NCBI RefSeq assembly: GCF_019249245.1
Contig: NZ_JAESDK010000001.1
Location: 248,001-312,000 of the forward strand
Source: Alteromonas lipotrueiana
Lineage (GTDB): Bacteria > Pseudomonadota > Gammaproteobacteria > Enterobacterales > Alteromonadaceae
DNA: 64,000 bases
Direction: 5' to 3'
The notes under the pieces are model-generated. The model did not search any database. It worked only from the letters and a program-made list of their open reading frames with translations, and was not told where the DNA came from. The position numbers were made by a program, and so were the translations under genes. This document shows, in pieces, positions 26,952-36,381 of this stretch (position 1 is the first letter of the stretch; each line of letters starts with the position of its first letter).

Positions 26952-27947
26952 TCAGCGTAGGTGGGAATGTTTCATGAGATTCAGACAATAATTTTTTGAT
27001 ACGAAAACAGCACTTAAGAGCAATTGAATCATAGCTTTACTACGTTTTCCGGGGTAAGAAATTGTTTCTATAAAAGTGCTAATAGCATTATTATAATCTT
27101 CTTGTTGCATATATCTTCTGCCAATATCATACAGTTTCGCGGACAGCGCATGCTTAACAACCATTGAGTATTCCGGATTGTCTCGGTTTTCTTCCAGATG
27201 GGTTTTGAGAACCTTGATACCACCAGTTTTCTGCATTAGAACATAAGCGTTAGCATCGGAGTTACCCTCATGCAAACTCAATATAGTATGGACGTCGTCA
27301 AAATAATACATGCCAAACTTTCGTGCTATGCGCAGCACAAAGTCGAAGTCCTGACACCTTTTGAATCTCACATCCCATTCACCTACGCTCTGCAATACTT
27401 TTCTGCTTACTACAACCGTTGACGGAAAGACTGGGTAACCTTTTAGTAATAGATCAAGAGCTTGCTGCTGAGAAAATTCGTAGAGTTTATCTACGCCAGA
27501 GACTGTGTTGGCTTTACTTAGAAAGCGTTCCCTGAACCAGGGGAAGAATGTACTATTTCTTACGGAGTATTCTGAAGGCGAAGCCCCCGGCCGTGCACGT
27601 CTCAGATCTGTAAACAGAAAATCAACTGTGGTTGCATTCAGCGCGCGCTCGACTTTTAGCAAGTGATCGTCAAGCCAACAATCATCAGAGTCCAGATAGG
27701 CAATGTAATCACCCACGGCTGCGTCAGTGCCAGTCTGTCTGGCCTTTGCGCTTCCCTGATTCTCCTGGACTATTAGTTTTACCTTGTCGCTGTAAGCAGA
27801 TACGATGCTACTGGTAACATCAGAGGAACCATCATCAACGACAATGATCTCATCGACCGGGCGAAGTTGTTCACAAACACTATCCAAACATGGCCGGATA
27901 GTATTCGCTGCATTATATGCGGGAATCACAACAGTTATCTTTGCCAT
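26952..27947 (-). CDS. GT2-family glycosyltransferase
   Basis: A 331-residue GT-A fold enzyme. It starts ITVVIPAYNAANTIRPCLDS, with the nucleotide-binding EIIVVDDGSSD and the metal-binding AYLDSDDCW (DxD). It transfers a sugar from a nucleotide donor at the cytosolic face. It is the last gene of the minus-strand glycan block. Acceptor and donor cannot be told from sequence. Confidence 0.9.
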   Translation of the reverse strand: MAKITVVIPAYNAANTIRPCLDSVCEQLRPVDEIIVVDDGSSDVTSSIVSAYSDKVKLIVQENQGSAKARQTGTDAAVGDYIAYLDSDDCWLDDHLLKVERALNATTVDFLFTDLRRARPGASPSEYSVRNSTFFPWFRERFLSKANTVSGVDKLYEFSQQQALDLLLKGYPVFPSTVVVSRKVLQSVGEWDVRFKRCQDFDFVLRIARKFGMYYFDDVHTILSLHEGNSDANAYVLMQKTGGIKVLKTHLEENRDNPEYSMVVKHALSAKLYDIGRRYMQQEDYNNAISTFIETISYPGKRSKAMIQLLLSAVFVSKNYCLNLMKHSHLR

Positions 27948-28289
27948 GGGAATTAAACTCCATTTATTATTGTAGGTCTTGCTGGCATTCCAACGAAATC
28001 TGTTGACCCATTTTTGCGTGCGAAATTTGAACGGACATCAGATTTAACAAGTAACATGGGTAAAGTGGATTGTAAAGTCACCCTCCCCACAGATTGAGCG
28101 CAATCTGGTGACTGGCTCGCCGCAAACCCATCAAGCTTTTCACCGAGCCTGACAACTGCGAACCCATTAGATACGCCGTGGTCCAGCAGACAGTTCATAG
28201 CTCGCTTCAGCACTCGCGAAAAATTTTTCAGTACCCTCCATCCTCCGTTAGCAGTGGCTGCGGACGTAGCTGCTGGAATGGGGCTTATC
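27948..28289. other. Gap in the glycan block with an unrecognised short ORF
   Basis: The 342 bases between two glycosyltransferase genes hold one minus-strand frame (27953-28213, 86 codons, LKRAMNCLLDHGVSNGF...). I recognise no family. It could be a remnant of a larger gene or noncoding sequence; composition is close to the flanks. Confidence 0.3.
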
Positions 28290-29300
28290 TCATCTCAGTT
28301 GCCAATAGGCTTTCATCACTTGCCAGCGTCGCTTCAGGTCCCCAGACCGGAGATGTTTCTCTATCAGCTTGGCATACTGGTGATTCGCATTCTTCGAAAT
28401 ATTCACAACTGCAGGTCCTTCAACATTGGGGGCCTCGAGTGCCTTGAATGCCTCCAGATGCTTGAGCACCTGGTCAGGGGACTTCGCAAACCAGCACCCG
28501 TCAAACGATTCGGAGTAAATTACGTATCTGCTGCGGGCAAGCGCATCCAGGACCATCCGTGGCATGCCATCGTGTTCAGTCACCCTTAGCAGCAGGCCTA
28601 CCTGCGACCAAATACTTTGTAGGTCATCAACCCATCCAAGGCTATGGACGTTGGGGTAGTGTTTCAGAGCGTGGGATTCATCGGCGATGACGAAGAATTC
28701 GAGATCTGGATTTGCTTCTATGGCAGCAATCAGCGCTTCTTCGCCGTAGAACGCTCTGCGATTGGTCGGTAGATAAGTCAGGACACCTTTTGGCAGCCTT
28801 GCTGGAGAGGCATCTTGCAGCGCAGTGAAGTCACAAAATGACGGTACGTATTCGGCTTTTATTCCAATGTCGCGCAGTTCGGTGACCAGATGCGGCGAGA
28901 CAGTAATATTAAGATCTACAGCCTTGTCGACTTGCCTGGCAACTCGCATAGTTTGCTCAGACTCCAGGCAGTTCAATACGTCTGAGCCCACCCACCACCG
29001 TACAACCATACAACCAAGCATTTTGGCACGATAGATTTGGCGTCGAAGATATCGGCCGTCGTAATTGAAATACCGAGTAAAAACGAAAGCCTGGCCGCGA
29101 AATGCCGAATTCAGCCATTGATAAGGATTATCTGTCATCGTCTGATCCGATGGGTAAACCTTGATGCCCAGACTTGTTAACTCGCGCGCCAGACCATACA
29201 TGGGCTCCGAGCGGTCACGGGAGCCTGGCGAAAGGAACACTCGCCTGAGAGCGACAGGCTTCCCTGTTTCAGGATTTACTGATGTTTCTAATGCTTTCAT
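28290..29300 (-). CDS. Glycosyltransferase, GT-B fold (family 4-like)
   Basis: A 336-residue protein. The start MKALETS at 29300 is preceded by AAAGGA; a further in-frame ATG lies at 29318. The N-terminal half has a Rossmann-like pattern (FLSPGSRDRSEPMYGLAREL). The C-terminal half has the GT-B sugar-nucleotide region with EHDGMPRMVLDALARSRYV, a family-4-like acidic motif. It lies 50 bases after the tandem GT2 gene. Likely retaining enzyme of glycan assembly (inference). Confidence 0.78.
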   Translation of the reverse strand: MKALETSVNPETGKPVALRRVFLSPGSRDRSEPMYGLARELTSLGIKVYPSDQTMTDNPYQWLNSAFRGQAFVFTRYFNYDGRYLRRQIYRAKMLGCMVVRWWVGSDVLNCLESEQTMRVARQVDKAVDLNITVSPHLVTELRDIGIKAEYVPSFCDFTALQDASPARLPKGVLTYLPTNRRAFYGEEALIAAIEANPDLEFFVIADESHALKHYPNVHSLGWVDDLQSIWSQVGLLLRVTEHDGMPRMVLDALARSRYVIYSESFDGCWFAKSPDQVLKHLEAFKALEAPNVEGPAVVNISKNANHQYAKLIEKHLRSGDLKRRWQVMKAYWQLR

Positions 29301-29350
29301 TGTTTCCTTTACTTTCATATGAAGTCTGACTCTTGCCGGGAGTCTCCTAT

Positions 29351-31336
29351 TCAGCCTTTGGCGGGAAGCAACCCAGCTATAAGTCGCCGCGCTTTCAATA
29401 AGCCAAAAGACCTCAGCAGCATATGGTGAACGGGCCTGGAAGTTGGCGCTAATAGCAGTGCTTGCAACGATAGACGTCTTGCAGTTTGTCGGTCGCTCCA
29501 CTCATCTACCAGAGCGCGGCGTGCGGTGTCGATCAAAAAGAGATGAGCGACGCCCGCCAGGCGCATCTGTTTACCGTGCTTCTTGTAAAACTGTGCGCGT
29601 GCGTCGAGGTTTGCCTTGATGTTAAGCGAACGCCGCTCCTGGTTTTGCTTTGTGTCTGACTGCGCTCGGAAATCGTTGTAACGAACGAGGGGTGTACTAA
29701 TGCATTCAATTTTGTAGTAGCGACACACGCGTAACCAGTAATCGTAGTCTTCAATGGCAGGAAGTGTCTCATCAAAGAAGCCGACGTTGGTGATGACATT
29801 GCGGCGCATGAGGGCACTGGCTGGCGCGCCATGAAGGATATTCCGGATCAACAGCTCCAGATACAGATCGCCGCGTGCAGAAGGCCTGTCCTTCACAGGA
29901 CTACCCTCATCAAAGACGGTCTCGGTGCCCGTGTAAACAAGGCCGACCTCCTGCGATGCGTCCTTCAACAAATTGACCTGCAACTCCAGTTTTTGCGCAA
30001 ACCACTCATCGTCGTCATCAAGAAAAGCAACGAACGGCGCTCGCGCTTCCCGCAAACCCCGGTTACGTGCAGCGGCGACACCCCTGTTTTCAGGCTGCCG
30101 AATATAGCGCAGTCGGGCATCCTCGAAGGCGGCTACCACCGAGGCAGGATCATCCTTCGAGCAGTCATCGATAATGAGGACTTCGAAGTCTTCGAATGTC
30201 TGTTGCAGAACACCGTCGAGTGTGCGGTGAAGAAGGTGCGCGCGATTGTAGACAGGAATAATAACACTAACTGCGGGGTGCTCGACTGAGGTTTCCCAAC
30301 CGTTACTTTTTGCTTTGGGCAGGTTTTCCTGAGCCTCTAGCACCTGACTCCCAAGATCCAAGCCGAACCGGATCTCTTCTACCTGATCGCGCGGTGGAAG
30401 GGCGGCCGGTCTTGTCTGTGCAGGATTGCGCTGAAAGTCTGCAGCTCGCGTGGACACACGACTCCAGAACGGTGGCGCGTATTCATCGCCTTTCATCTGT
30501 GCGTAGTGGCACAAGCCTTCATAACGATGTGCTGCATTTGAAGAAAGCGACGCGAAAGCTCGTCTGATTGATTGGCGGTAAGGCTCAATACGACCGCTCT
30601 CCTCTAACATCCGGGCGATTTTTTCGATGACCTTGATTCTACCTTTAAGCCCGTCGTAGCTGAGTCGCTTGCCGCTCAAAGAAGTCTGGCCCTGGGGTAG
30701 CTTTCTGTAGTAAGCCGTTCCGGTCTCAGTTTCTGTCAACGCAATGCCGTGCACAAGCGCCCGCATAACCAGATCGCCGTCCTGATTCGATGTGACCTCC
30801 TCGTCCCAGCCGCCGATAAGGGTGAAGGCTTCTCGTGACCAAAGTACCGAGCAAGGCGGGTAATACCATCCTGTCAACCAGGCACTTAATGCATCCTGAT
30901 CGGCTCTACGGGGGGCACAGGTTGCGGGAAGACTGAGCCACTTGCCGTCCTGCAATTCGATACGCCGCCAGGGACAGGCAGCAAGTGTTCCTGGATGTGC
31001 TGCGAGGGCCGCGGCGAGAGCTTCAAGAGCATCAGGCGCCAATACATCATCAGCGTCAAGAAACATGAGAGCATCGGCACGGGTGAGAGCAGCACCAATA
31101 TTGCGAGTTCGGGGCGCATTGCCGGAGCGCTCCGAGTGCACTTTGACGATGTCGGGATAAGCGACTTCGAATCGACGCGCAATGGTAAGACTGTCGTCGG
31201 TGGACCCATCATCAACGACCACAATTTCGTTGGCGGGCCGGCTCTGGATGAGCACAGAGCCAAGGGTTTGAGCGAGATACTGCTCAGCGTTGAAGCAGGG
31301 TATGATGACGGCAATGCTGATATCCGTGCTCTTCAT
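29351..31336 (-). CDS. Tandem GT2-GT2 glycosyltransferase
   Basis: A 661-residue protein; the start MKSTDIS at 31336 has AGGAG 6 bases upstream. It contains two complete GT-A domains. Domain 1 (about 6-230) has AVIIPCFNAEQYLAQTLG, EIVVVDDGSTDDS and MFLDADD. Domain 2 (about 335-560) has VSVIIPVYNRAHLLHRTLDG, FEVLIIDDCSKDD and FLDDDDEW. Such double enzymes often add two sugars or alternate linkages. It follows the sulfotransferase pseudogene by 61 bases. The first codons of a paralogue survive at 36320-36377. Confidence 0.92.
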   Translation of the reverse strand: MKSTDISIAVIIPCFNAEQYLAQTLGSVLIQSRPANEIVVVDDGSTDDSLTIARRFEVAYPDIVKVHSERSGNAPRTRNIGAALTRADALMFLDADDVLAPDALEALAAALAAHPGTLAACPWRRIELQDGKWLSLPATCAPRRADQDALSAWLTGWYYPPCSVLWSREAFTLIGGWDEEVTSNQDGDLVMRALVHGIALTETETGTAYYRKLPQGQTSLSGKRLSYDGLKGRIKVIEKIARMLEESGRIEPYRQSIRRAFASLSSNAAHRYEGLCHYAQMKGDEYAPPFWSRVSTRAADFQRNPAQTRPAALPPRDQVEEIRFGLDLGSQVLEAQENLPKAKSNGWETSVEHPAVSVIIPVYNRAHLLHRTLDGVLQQTFEDFEVLIIDDCSKDDPASVVAAFEDARLRYIRQPENRGVAAARNRGLREARAPFVAFLDDDDEWFAQKLELQVNLLKDASQEVGLVYTGTETVFDEGSPVKDRPSARGDLYLELLIRNILHGAPASALMRRNVITNVGFFDETLPAIEDYDYWLRVCRYYKIECISTPLVRYNDFRAQSDTKQNQERRSLNIKANLDARAQFYKKHGKQMRLAGVAHLFLIDTARRALVDEWSDRQTARRLSLQALLLAPTSRPVHHMLLRSFGLLKARRLIAGLLPAKG

Positions 31337-31397
31337 CTGGTCTCCTAAATTCATGGCATAACGTCTCTATGATTCCCCTGCGCTTGACACACTACTG

Positions 31398-31865
31398 CTA
31401 ATACAGCCGGCGTTCCAGCAACATGAAAAGTTTTTCGTTGTGTGGTGCCTAATACTCCCGAAGCGCGGCCATAGCTGCTCCATCTTCTGCCCAAGGGCGT
31501 CTCTGTGCCCCCACCCAGTGGCGGGTTTTTCAAAGCTTGTCACACTTTTCCCTGGTGAACTCATCGTTGCCAAGAAAGTCCCAGATCTGCTTCAGGAATC
31601 TGTGGAGATTGCTGCTCATATCCTGGTAATCCAGAACGAGAAGATCATCTTTATGGACATACATATTGAAGAAATGCAATTCCCTGGGCCCCGTCGAAGT
31701 AGGGACCTGAAGGTGCTCCTTGAGATAGGCATAGAGAGAGGTTGTTCCGCGTTTTTGCGTACCGGCGATCAGAAAATCGGGCTTTCGTCGCAAAACGGAT
31801 AACACACTCCTTTTCGCTTTGTCAGCAAGATTTTTAAAACTATATCTGCTATCTGTCAACTTCAT
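31398..31865 (-). pseudogene. Sulfotransferase pseudogene (internal deletion, frameshift, stop)
   Basis: The 5' part encodes PAPS sulfotransferase start sequence (PDFLIAGTQKRGTTSLYAYL, PRELHFFNMYVHKDD). It then jumps, near 31650, to the family C-terminal region (LVLDYQDMSSNLHRFLKQIW), losing about 150 residues seen in the homologue at 36382-37212. After about 31533 the frame changes and ends with APHNEKLFMLLERRLY, interrupted by one TAG. All three lesions show it is not functional. Confidence 0.85.
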
Positions 31866-31906
31866 GCATAGCCTTCAGTGGAAAAAATTGCCAAAAGGAG
31901 CTGGCC

Positions 31907-33163
31907 TCAGACTTTCATTTGGTTGAGGGTTTCACTCACCAGAACCGGATCGACCTGCAGGTCTTTCTCAAGAGGGTGAACATCGCCGAGCGATGTTGCT
32001 GGGATCAGCCAGTATCGGTGTCCCATGGCAGCGGCCAGCGCGTAAAAATTCGGATTTGGGAAACCAAGATCCGCAATTTCGATAATGTCCGCCCCTTTAG
32101 GGCAGAACATCATATTCGTCAGACCTGCCCCATGCGGCGCCACAAGAACGGCGGTTTCACGCATGAGCCTGACCTGCTCCTCGAAGGAAAGATCTTCCAT
32201 CAACACGCGCTCGAAGCCCTGCGGCTCTAGCAGCTTCCAAACCTCCTCTTCGTTGACGAGTCGCCGGCGAGCGGCTCGCAAGCGGCTAATGAAGACTTTT
32301 CGGTGTGGAGCTGGGGCTTCGTGAACGCCGTAGGCTTCGGGCACCATTTGCAGAAGTTCAGGTCGGAACCGGTCTGTGCCCAATATGGTGAGCTCGTCAA
32401 CAATCAGTGGCCGGTCCGGGTCGTAGCTCTGAAAATCCTCTGGTTTGAGCCCCAGCAGACGCAGAGAATCATCGATAGTGGCTGATCGTTCGGGCGGTAA
32501 TATTACCTGGTCAAGCAACCCTTGCTCTCGTAACAGCAGCAGTCTGGGCATGTGAGCCGTAAGCCAATGGGAATGGTTGTGATAGACCCGCTCGATGAAC
32601 CAGGTTGCTTTCTTCAGACGGGCAGGTTTTGGCGAACGGGAAAGAGTGGTAGCGTGAAGTGGGCGGAAGCGCAGTTCACGCATATCAAAAGCTCGGGAAT
32701 CCTTGTTAAGGATCGCCGGATAAAAATCATTTTTCTTATCGGGATCCTTGTACCAGGTGATGAGGCAATCCGGAACTGTTGCTATAAACGTTTCATCACT
32801 GGTTCGCTCCGGCACATCCCAGAAAGAATACCCCCACCAGCCCTGATCATCCGGAAGCTGATCTCGCGAGGCCATATTGGCTGGCAGTGGATTAGTCGCC
32901 TGCCCCCGAGGATGCACCGTTTTGTACGTTCCGGCATCCGCTGATCCAGAGTGTCGAGCAAAATAGGCCTGGACTGTCTCATGGGGTACACCTCGATAAC
33001 CGAACCAGGCTGGTGGAGCGCCTCTCGCTATACCAGCCCGCGCTACTCTGTTCAACGCTTTTTTCAACACGCCACTCACCCTACTGACCTGGAGTCGGCT
33101 AACGGAGGTCAATATACGGGTCTGTTTTTTCATGATAGCTTCGGGATTTGCCACGATGTTCAT
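31907..33163 (-). CDS. GT61-family glycosyltransferase (stand-alone copy)
   Basis: A 418-residue protein of the DUF563/GT61 type, with the hallmark APHGAGLTNMMFC near residue 350 and EIADLGFPNPNFYALA after it. It is closely similar along its length to the C-terminal part of the fusion at 37209-39500 (shared DDQGWWGYSFWDVPER and KATWFIERVYHNHSHWLTAH). It has no sulfotransferase domain. The start is uncertain: ATGs at 33163 and 33133 both have poor ribosome sites. Donor and acceptor are unknown; GT61 members transfer xylose, GlcNAc and others. Confidence 0.88.
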   Translation of the reverse strand: MNIVANPEAIMKKQTRILTSVSRLQVSRVSGVLKKALNRVARAGIARGAPPAWFGYRGVPHETVQAYFARHSGSADAGTYKTVHPRGQATNPLPANMASRDQLPDDQGWWGYSFWDVPERTSDETFIATVPDCLITWYKDPDKKNDFYPAILNKDSRAFDMRELRFRPLHATTLSRSPKPARLKKATWFIERVYHNHSHWLTAHMPRLLLLREQGLLDQVILPPERSATIDDSLRLLGLKPEDFQSYDPDRPLIVDELTILGTDRFRPELLQMVPEAYGVHEAPAPHRKVFISRLRAARRRLVNEEEVWKLLEPQGFERVLMEDLSFEEQVRLMRETAVLVAPHGAGLTNMMFCPKGADIIEIADLGFPNPNFYALAAAMGHRYWLIPATSLGDVHPLEKDLQVDPVLVSETLNQMKV

Positions 33164-33399
33164 CCAGTGATTAAGTTTGAGGCCAGCTCTGTCTGACTCT
33201 AATTTATTATTCGATCGGGCGTGTCATCATTTCGGTGAAATGATTATTCCTCTCGACGAGCTCGCTGTAGGCGCTAACATCATCCAACTGACTGCCCGCC
33301 TTCAGGATGATCTTGACTGATATCCTGATAAAGACTGGTATGTGATAAATAACCATTAAAATCAGTATCTTTACTAGAGAATTCAACTTATCATCAGCT

Positions 33400-34361
33400 G
33401 AGTATAAGATAAATTAACACTATACACTACCCCGTGCCACAGCTGTCTTTTAACATGGTTTGATATTTATTGAAGGGCATTTTGGTGAGAGTTGTGAAAA
33501 TGGAGGCGGTTAGTTGCGTATGTTAGTAGTCCTTGGGTATTGAAAGTCCAAAACCGAAGTCGCGTTGAATGGCGAACTCTATGGCGTGCTGCTCATTGGG
33601 AAGCTCCCGAAGTCGCGACAAGTGCGATACTTTCGATGAATTTGAATATATGTTGTTGATGTGACCCGTTATTTTTTTGAGTAACATCAGGTTCCAGGAA
33701 GCAGGCAATTATCGTCCCATTGTACCTTTGGCATTTCTCGCACGCAGCAATATCGATATTGCATACTCGCTCTGACTCGCCGGTTGCCGAGCCCATGACA
33801 TCGACCTGGTTCAAGAACACCATAACACCGAGTCAAGTTTATTCTAGGCGGCACCAATTCAACGAGCTTGCCTATAAATTCTAGCGGCCCCCAAAAGATG
33901 TGAATTGTACCGTCTTTGTAGAGTGGCTTGAGTTCATATCTGAGTTTACCTCTATAGGTAACACTTAATCTTTATTCGCTAATCGCTGGTCTCGCAATAT
34001 ATCTACATAGCCGCCCAGGTTTATCTGCTTAATGGGGGTCGGCGAACACCCAGGCATGTCATCTAAAACCATCAAATTGTGCTCATTGACCAAAGTTATC
34101 TTTTGTTTCGGTTGGGAGCATTTATAGCGGATATATTTTTTGCCAACATCCATTTCCATCGGCGATGCGCTAACTAACAGATGCAGCTTGTAAATACAGC
34201 AGACTATCTTCATCTTCAAGCGGCAAGGTCAGAAATGTGTTATTCGTATCTCGCACAAATAAGCCTGATTTCTCCAGGTACTGCGCAACTCGATGGCTGA
34301 TGGAATTCACTAGCCCTTGCGTAGCAGAGTGACTTGGCCCTTTGACACGCTTGAATTTCAC
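33400..34361 (-). mobile_element. IS91-family transposase relic (copy A)
   Basis: Broken pieces of one transposase read on the minus strand. 34361-34170 gives ISHRVAQYLEKSGLFVRD and EDEDSLLYLQAAS. After a stop it continues RIADGNGCWQKIYPL, which corresponds to the IS91 stretch before the C-terminal domain. 33823-33523 gives the end region (RVCNIDIAACEKCQRYNGTIIA, the CxxC zinc pair of IS91-like enzymes). Stops, frameshifts and a gap show decay. The stretch 33400-33830 is a diverged direct repeat of 39590-40090. Upstream (33164-33400) nothing else is recognised. Confidence 0.7.
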
Positions 34362-34657
34362 TTCTCCATACTCTTGCGTAATGACCCCTCGAAGAAAAGC
34401 ATATAAAATGTATGTTGAGGTTCAGCGCACTAACAAATCTTTGGGCGGTGGCGGCCCAGGCGGCAGCGTTCCTGAACTGAGATCTCTGGCCTGCCTGGAT
34501 ATAAGCCTATTAGGAGTAGGTTTTCGTCGAGGCAAACAAGCCTAATTTTTTAGTTTGCATTCCCAATGCTCTGTAAGCATCTATTTATTTGAAATTTTTT
34601 CGATTTATTTGAGGTGTTTCTGGCAGGTGTGTTTCAAACTGTCTGGTGCTGATAATT

Positions 34658-35638
34658 TCAACTGTTGCCTGTGCTGAAGTCAAAATAGCCATGTTCTTCC
34701 AGATCAATGCCTTTATTGGCGGCGAGTGCCTGATTGCCCGCCGAATAGGCATCGCAGATTTTTTTAACAAGGGCTGGCGTAAGTTCAATGGTGGGATTGC
34801 CTCGACCCCAGCTCCAGTTTGGTAACCTGACGCCAGCAATTCGCCGAGCCGAACGGGGCCGCAGGCGCCAAATCCCCTTCTCAGAGCGAATGTTGGCAGT
34901 CGTGCCAGGTGTCCGTTCCACGATCTCCCTGATTTTATGTGAGGGGGTGTTCAAACTGCCTAACAGCTGGAACAAAAACGCGCGAGGGGATGTTTTCAAT
35001 AGCTCGTAAGGCAACGTTGTCAGGCCGTCGTCTCCCACTGCGTTCTCTAGGTGATCGGTGATGGTGCAGAAATCTAGCAGCATACCAAAACCATAGCGTC
35101 CCAGGCTCGCCGACGTGACCTCGTTTACCAGTCGCTCGAAGTCAGCCTGGCCCGCATTTGGGTTCCTGTCAGACATTTGGGCGTAATGGGAAGCTAACCA
35201 ATGATCCTGCCTGCGAATTATGCAAACGACTTTGAGGCGGTCAAATCCCCACTCTAAAGCTTTTTGCCGCATTTCATGCAGGTGAGCGCCAAGCAAAGCA
35301 GGACGGCTAGCCTGGCGTCCTATCCCCTCTTCCGAGATTAACAGATCTTGTCCACCGGCGAGCCATGTCTGACGGTCGCCCACCAGCTGCTCAAAAATAG
35401 CATTTCCGAAACCGGTCCAGACCTGACTGGAGCGCTTTAACGTGCTCGCCATTAGTCGCTGATCCGTCAGATCCTCGGGCTGTTGAAAAAGCCGATTTTC
35501 AGGACACCCCACGTAGTAGAGGTGATCAAGCAGAGGAAAAACATCCTGCTGCAGCCAGGTGGTGGCTGTCTTCGGTATTCCGATGTGTAAGTGAAGCGTT
35601 CGCCGAGCTTTGCTATTACCCGGTTTTGAAACTTCCAT
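34658..35638 (-). CDS. Sulfotransferase-like protein
   Basis: A 326-residue protein with the PAPS 5'-phosphosulfate loop HIGIPKTATTWLQQDVFP at about 18-35 and a second region KVVCIIRRQDHWLASHYAQM (3'-phosphate site, Arg and Ser) near 137-156. It belongs to the sulfotransferase fold but to a different branch from the enzymes at 36382 and 37209. It stands between the two duplicated cassettes. Substrate unknown; context suggests a glycan. Confidence 0.83.
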   Translation of the reverse strand: MEVSKPGNSKARRTLHLHIGIPKTATTWLQQDVFPLLDHLYYVGCPENRLFQQPEDLTDQRLMASTLKRSSQVWTGFGNAIFEQLVGDRQTWLAGGQDLLISEEGIGRQASRPALLGAHLHEMRQKALEWGFDRLKVVCIIRRQDHWLASHYAQMSDRNPNAGQADFERLVNEVTSASLGRYGFGMLLDFCTITDHLENAVGDDGLTTLPYELLKTSPRAFLFQLLGSLNTPSHKIREIVERTPGTTANIRSEKGIWRLRPRSARRIAGVRLPNWSWGRGNPTIELTPALVKKICDAYSAGNQALAANKGIDLEEHGYFDFSTGNS

Positions 35639-36319
35639 ATTGTCTCCAGTTGCGGTGATAGTGTATGTGGGCCATATACGTCCTTAGATTTTGCCGATTA
35701 GCTCGCCAACGACCTGATTTCGGCCCGCTGTTTTTGCCACGTAAAAAACTGTCACCTCGATTACCCATGTCCTGTCAGTCTTCGTTAAACCGCAGTGTCG
35801 TAACCCCCTCCCTGCTAGTGACCGGGTACCCTTCTAGTATCTCGATCTAGTAGCTCGGTCTAGTATCCCGGTAACTTCTATGCTTTTACACAGTTCGCTA
35901 GCGGTGGTCAGCCGTACGCCCACTTTCGGGAACACTCAAGAAATTGTCTTTGCAACCTCTAAGTCCGCTCCTCGCTCATACCAGTCCATTGAGTTTGAGC
36001 CCAACTTATAAGAAGGTGCGCTCTCAAAAGCGGGGTAAAAAACAACTTGTTTAGCCAAGTCCTTTGATGACTTAGTGCCGGATAAAATTGCAGAAAATTG
36101 CAGTTTACCGGGCTTCCTTCCCATAATAACCAAATCTTATCACTATGATATCGTCTTCAAACGACATTTGCAGTCAGTTAATTGAAAAGCAACAAACTTG
36201 CCGAGCGCCCTATCTCACCATTGACCAGCTTAATAAGTGAAAAGTGAAGCGAAATTTTTCATTTTCACCCCTATTTTTTTCCTCTTTTCAGCGGCCTTTT
36301 AGTGCTGATCGATGGACAG
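35639..36319. other. Noncoding stretch between sulfotransferase genes
   Basis: About 680 bases with no intact gene. It contains three 13-base tandem repeats (35833-35871) and a short segment (35941-35994) similar to 40313-40370 at the edge of the second IS91 relic. The frame 35936-36133 has no recognisable product. It should also carry the promoter of the sulfotransferase at 35638. Confidence 0.5.
35833..35871. repeat. Three 13-bp tandem repeats
   Basis: Units at 35833-35845, 35846-35858 and 35859-35871 follow the pattern TCTAGTAKCYCGR (TCTAGTATCTCGA, TCTAGTAGCTCGG, TCTAGTATCCCGG). They lie about 200 bases upstream of the sulfotransferase start at 35638 and could be a regulator site array or slippage product. 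Confidence 0.85.
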
Positions 36320-36377
36320 GCTCGGCGTTGAAACAGCGGATGACAACCGCAATGCTGATATCCGGACTGTTATTCAT
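36320..36377 (-). pseudogene. 5' remnant of a GT2 glycosyltransferase gene
   Basis: Starting at the ATG 36377, the sequence reads MNNSPDISIAVVIRCFNAEP, matching the start of the tandem GT2 enzyme (MKSTDISIAVIIPCFNAEQ) at both protein and DNA level, then diverges near 36320. It begins 4 bases after the stop of the sulfotransferase gene, as in an operon. The rest of the gene has been lost. Confidence 0.82.
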
Positions 36378-36381
36378 AGAC

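Noticed and set aside
30000-31348. Antisense frames of up to 152 codons within the tandem GT2 gene
   Set aside because: The minus-strand GT2 frame is complete with two sets of motifs; the antisense frames show none.
33164-33399. Remnant of a sulfotransferase domain upstream of the stand-alone GT61 gene
   Set aside because: All frames were read for PAPS-loop or related motifs and none was found, so it cannot be said that copy A once had the fusion.
33965-34219. 84-codon frame starting KMKIVCCIYKLHLL as a new gene
   Set aside because: In another frame the same DNA continues the IS91 transposase (DGNGCWQKIYPL after SLLYLQAAS), so it is a frame-shifted relic.
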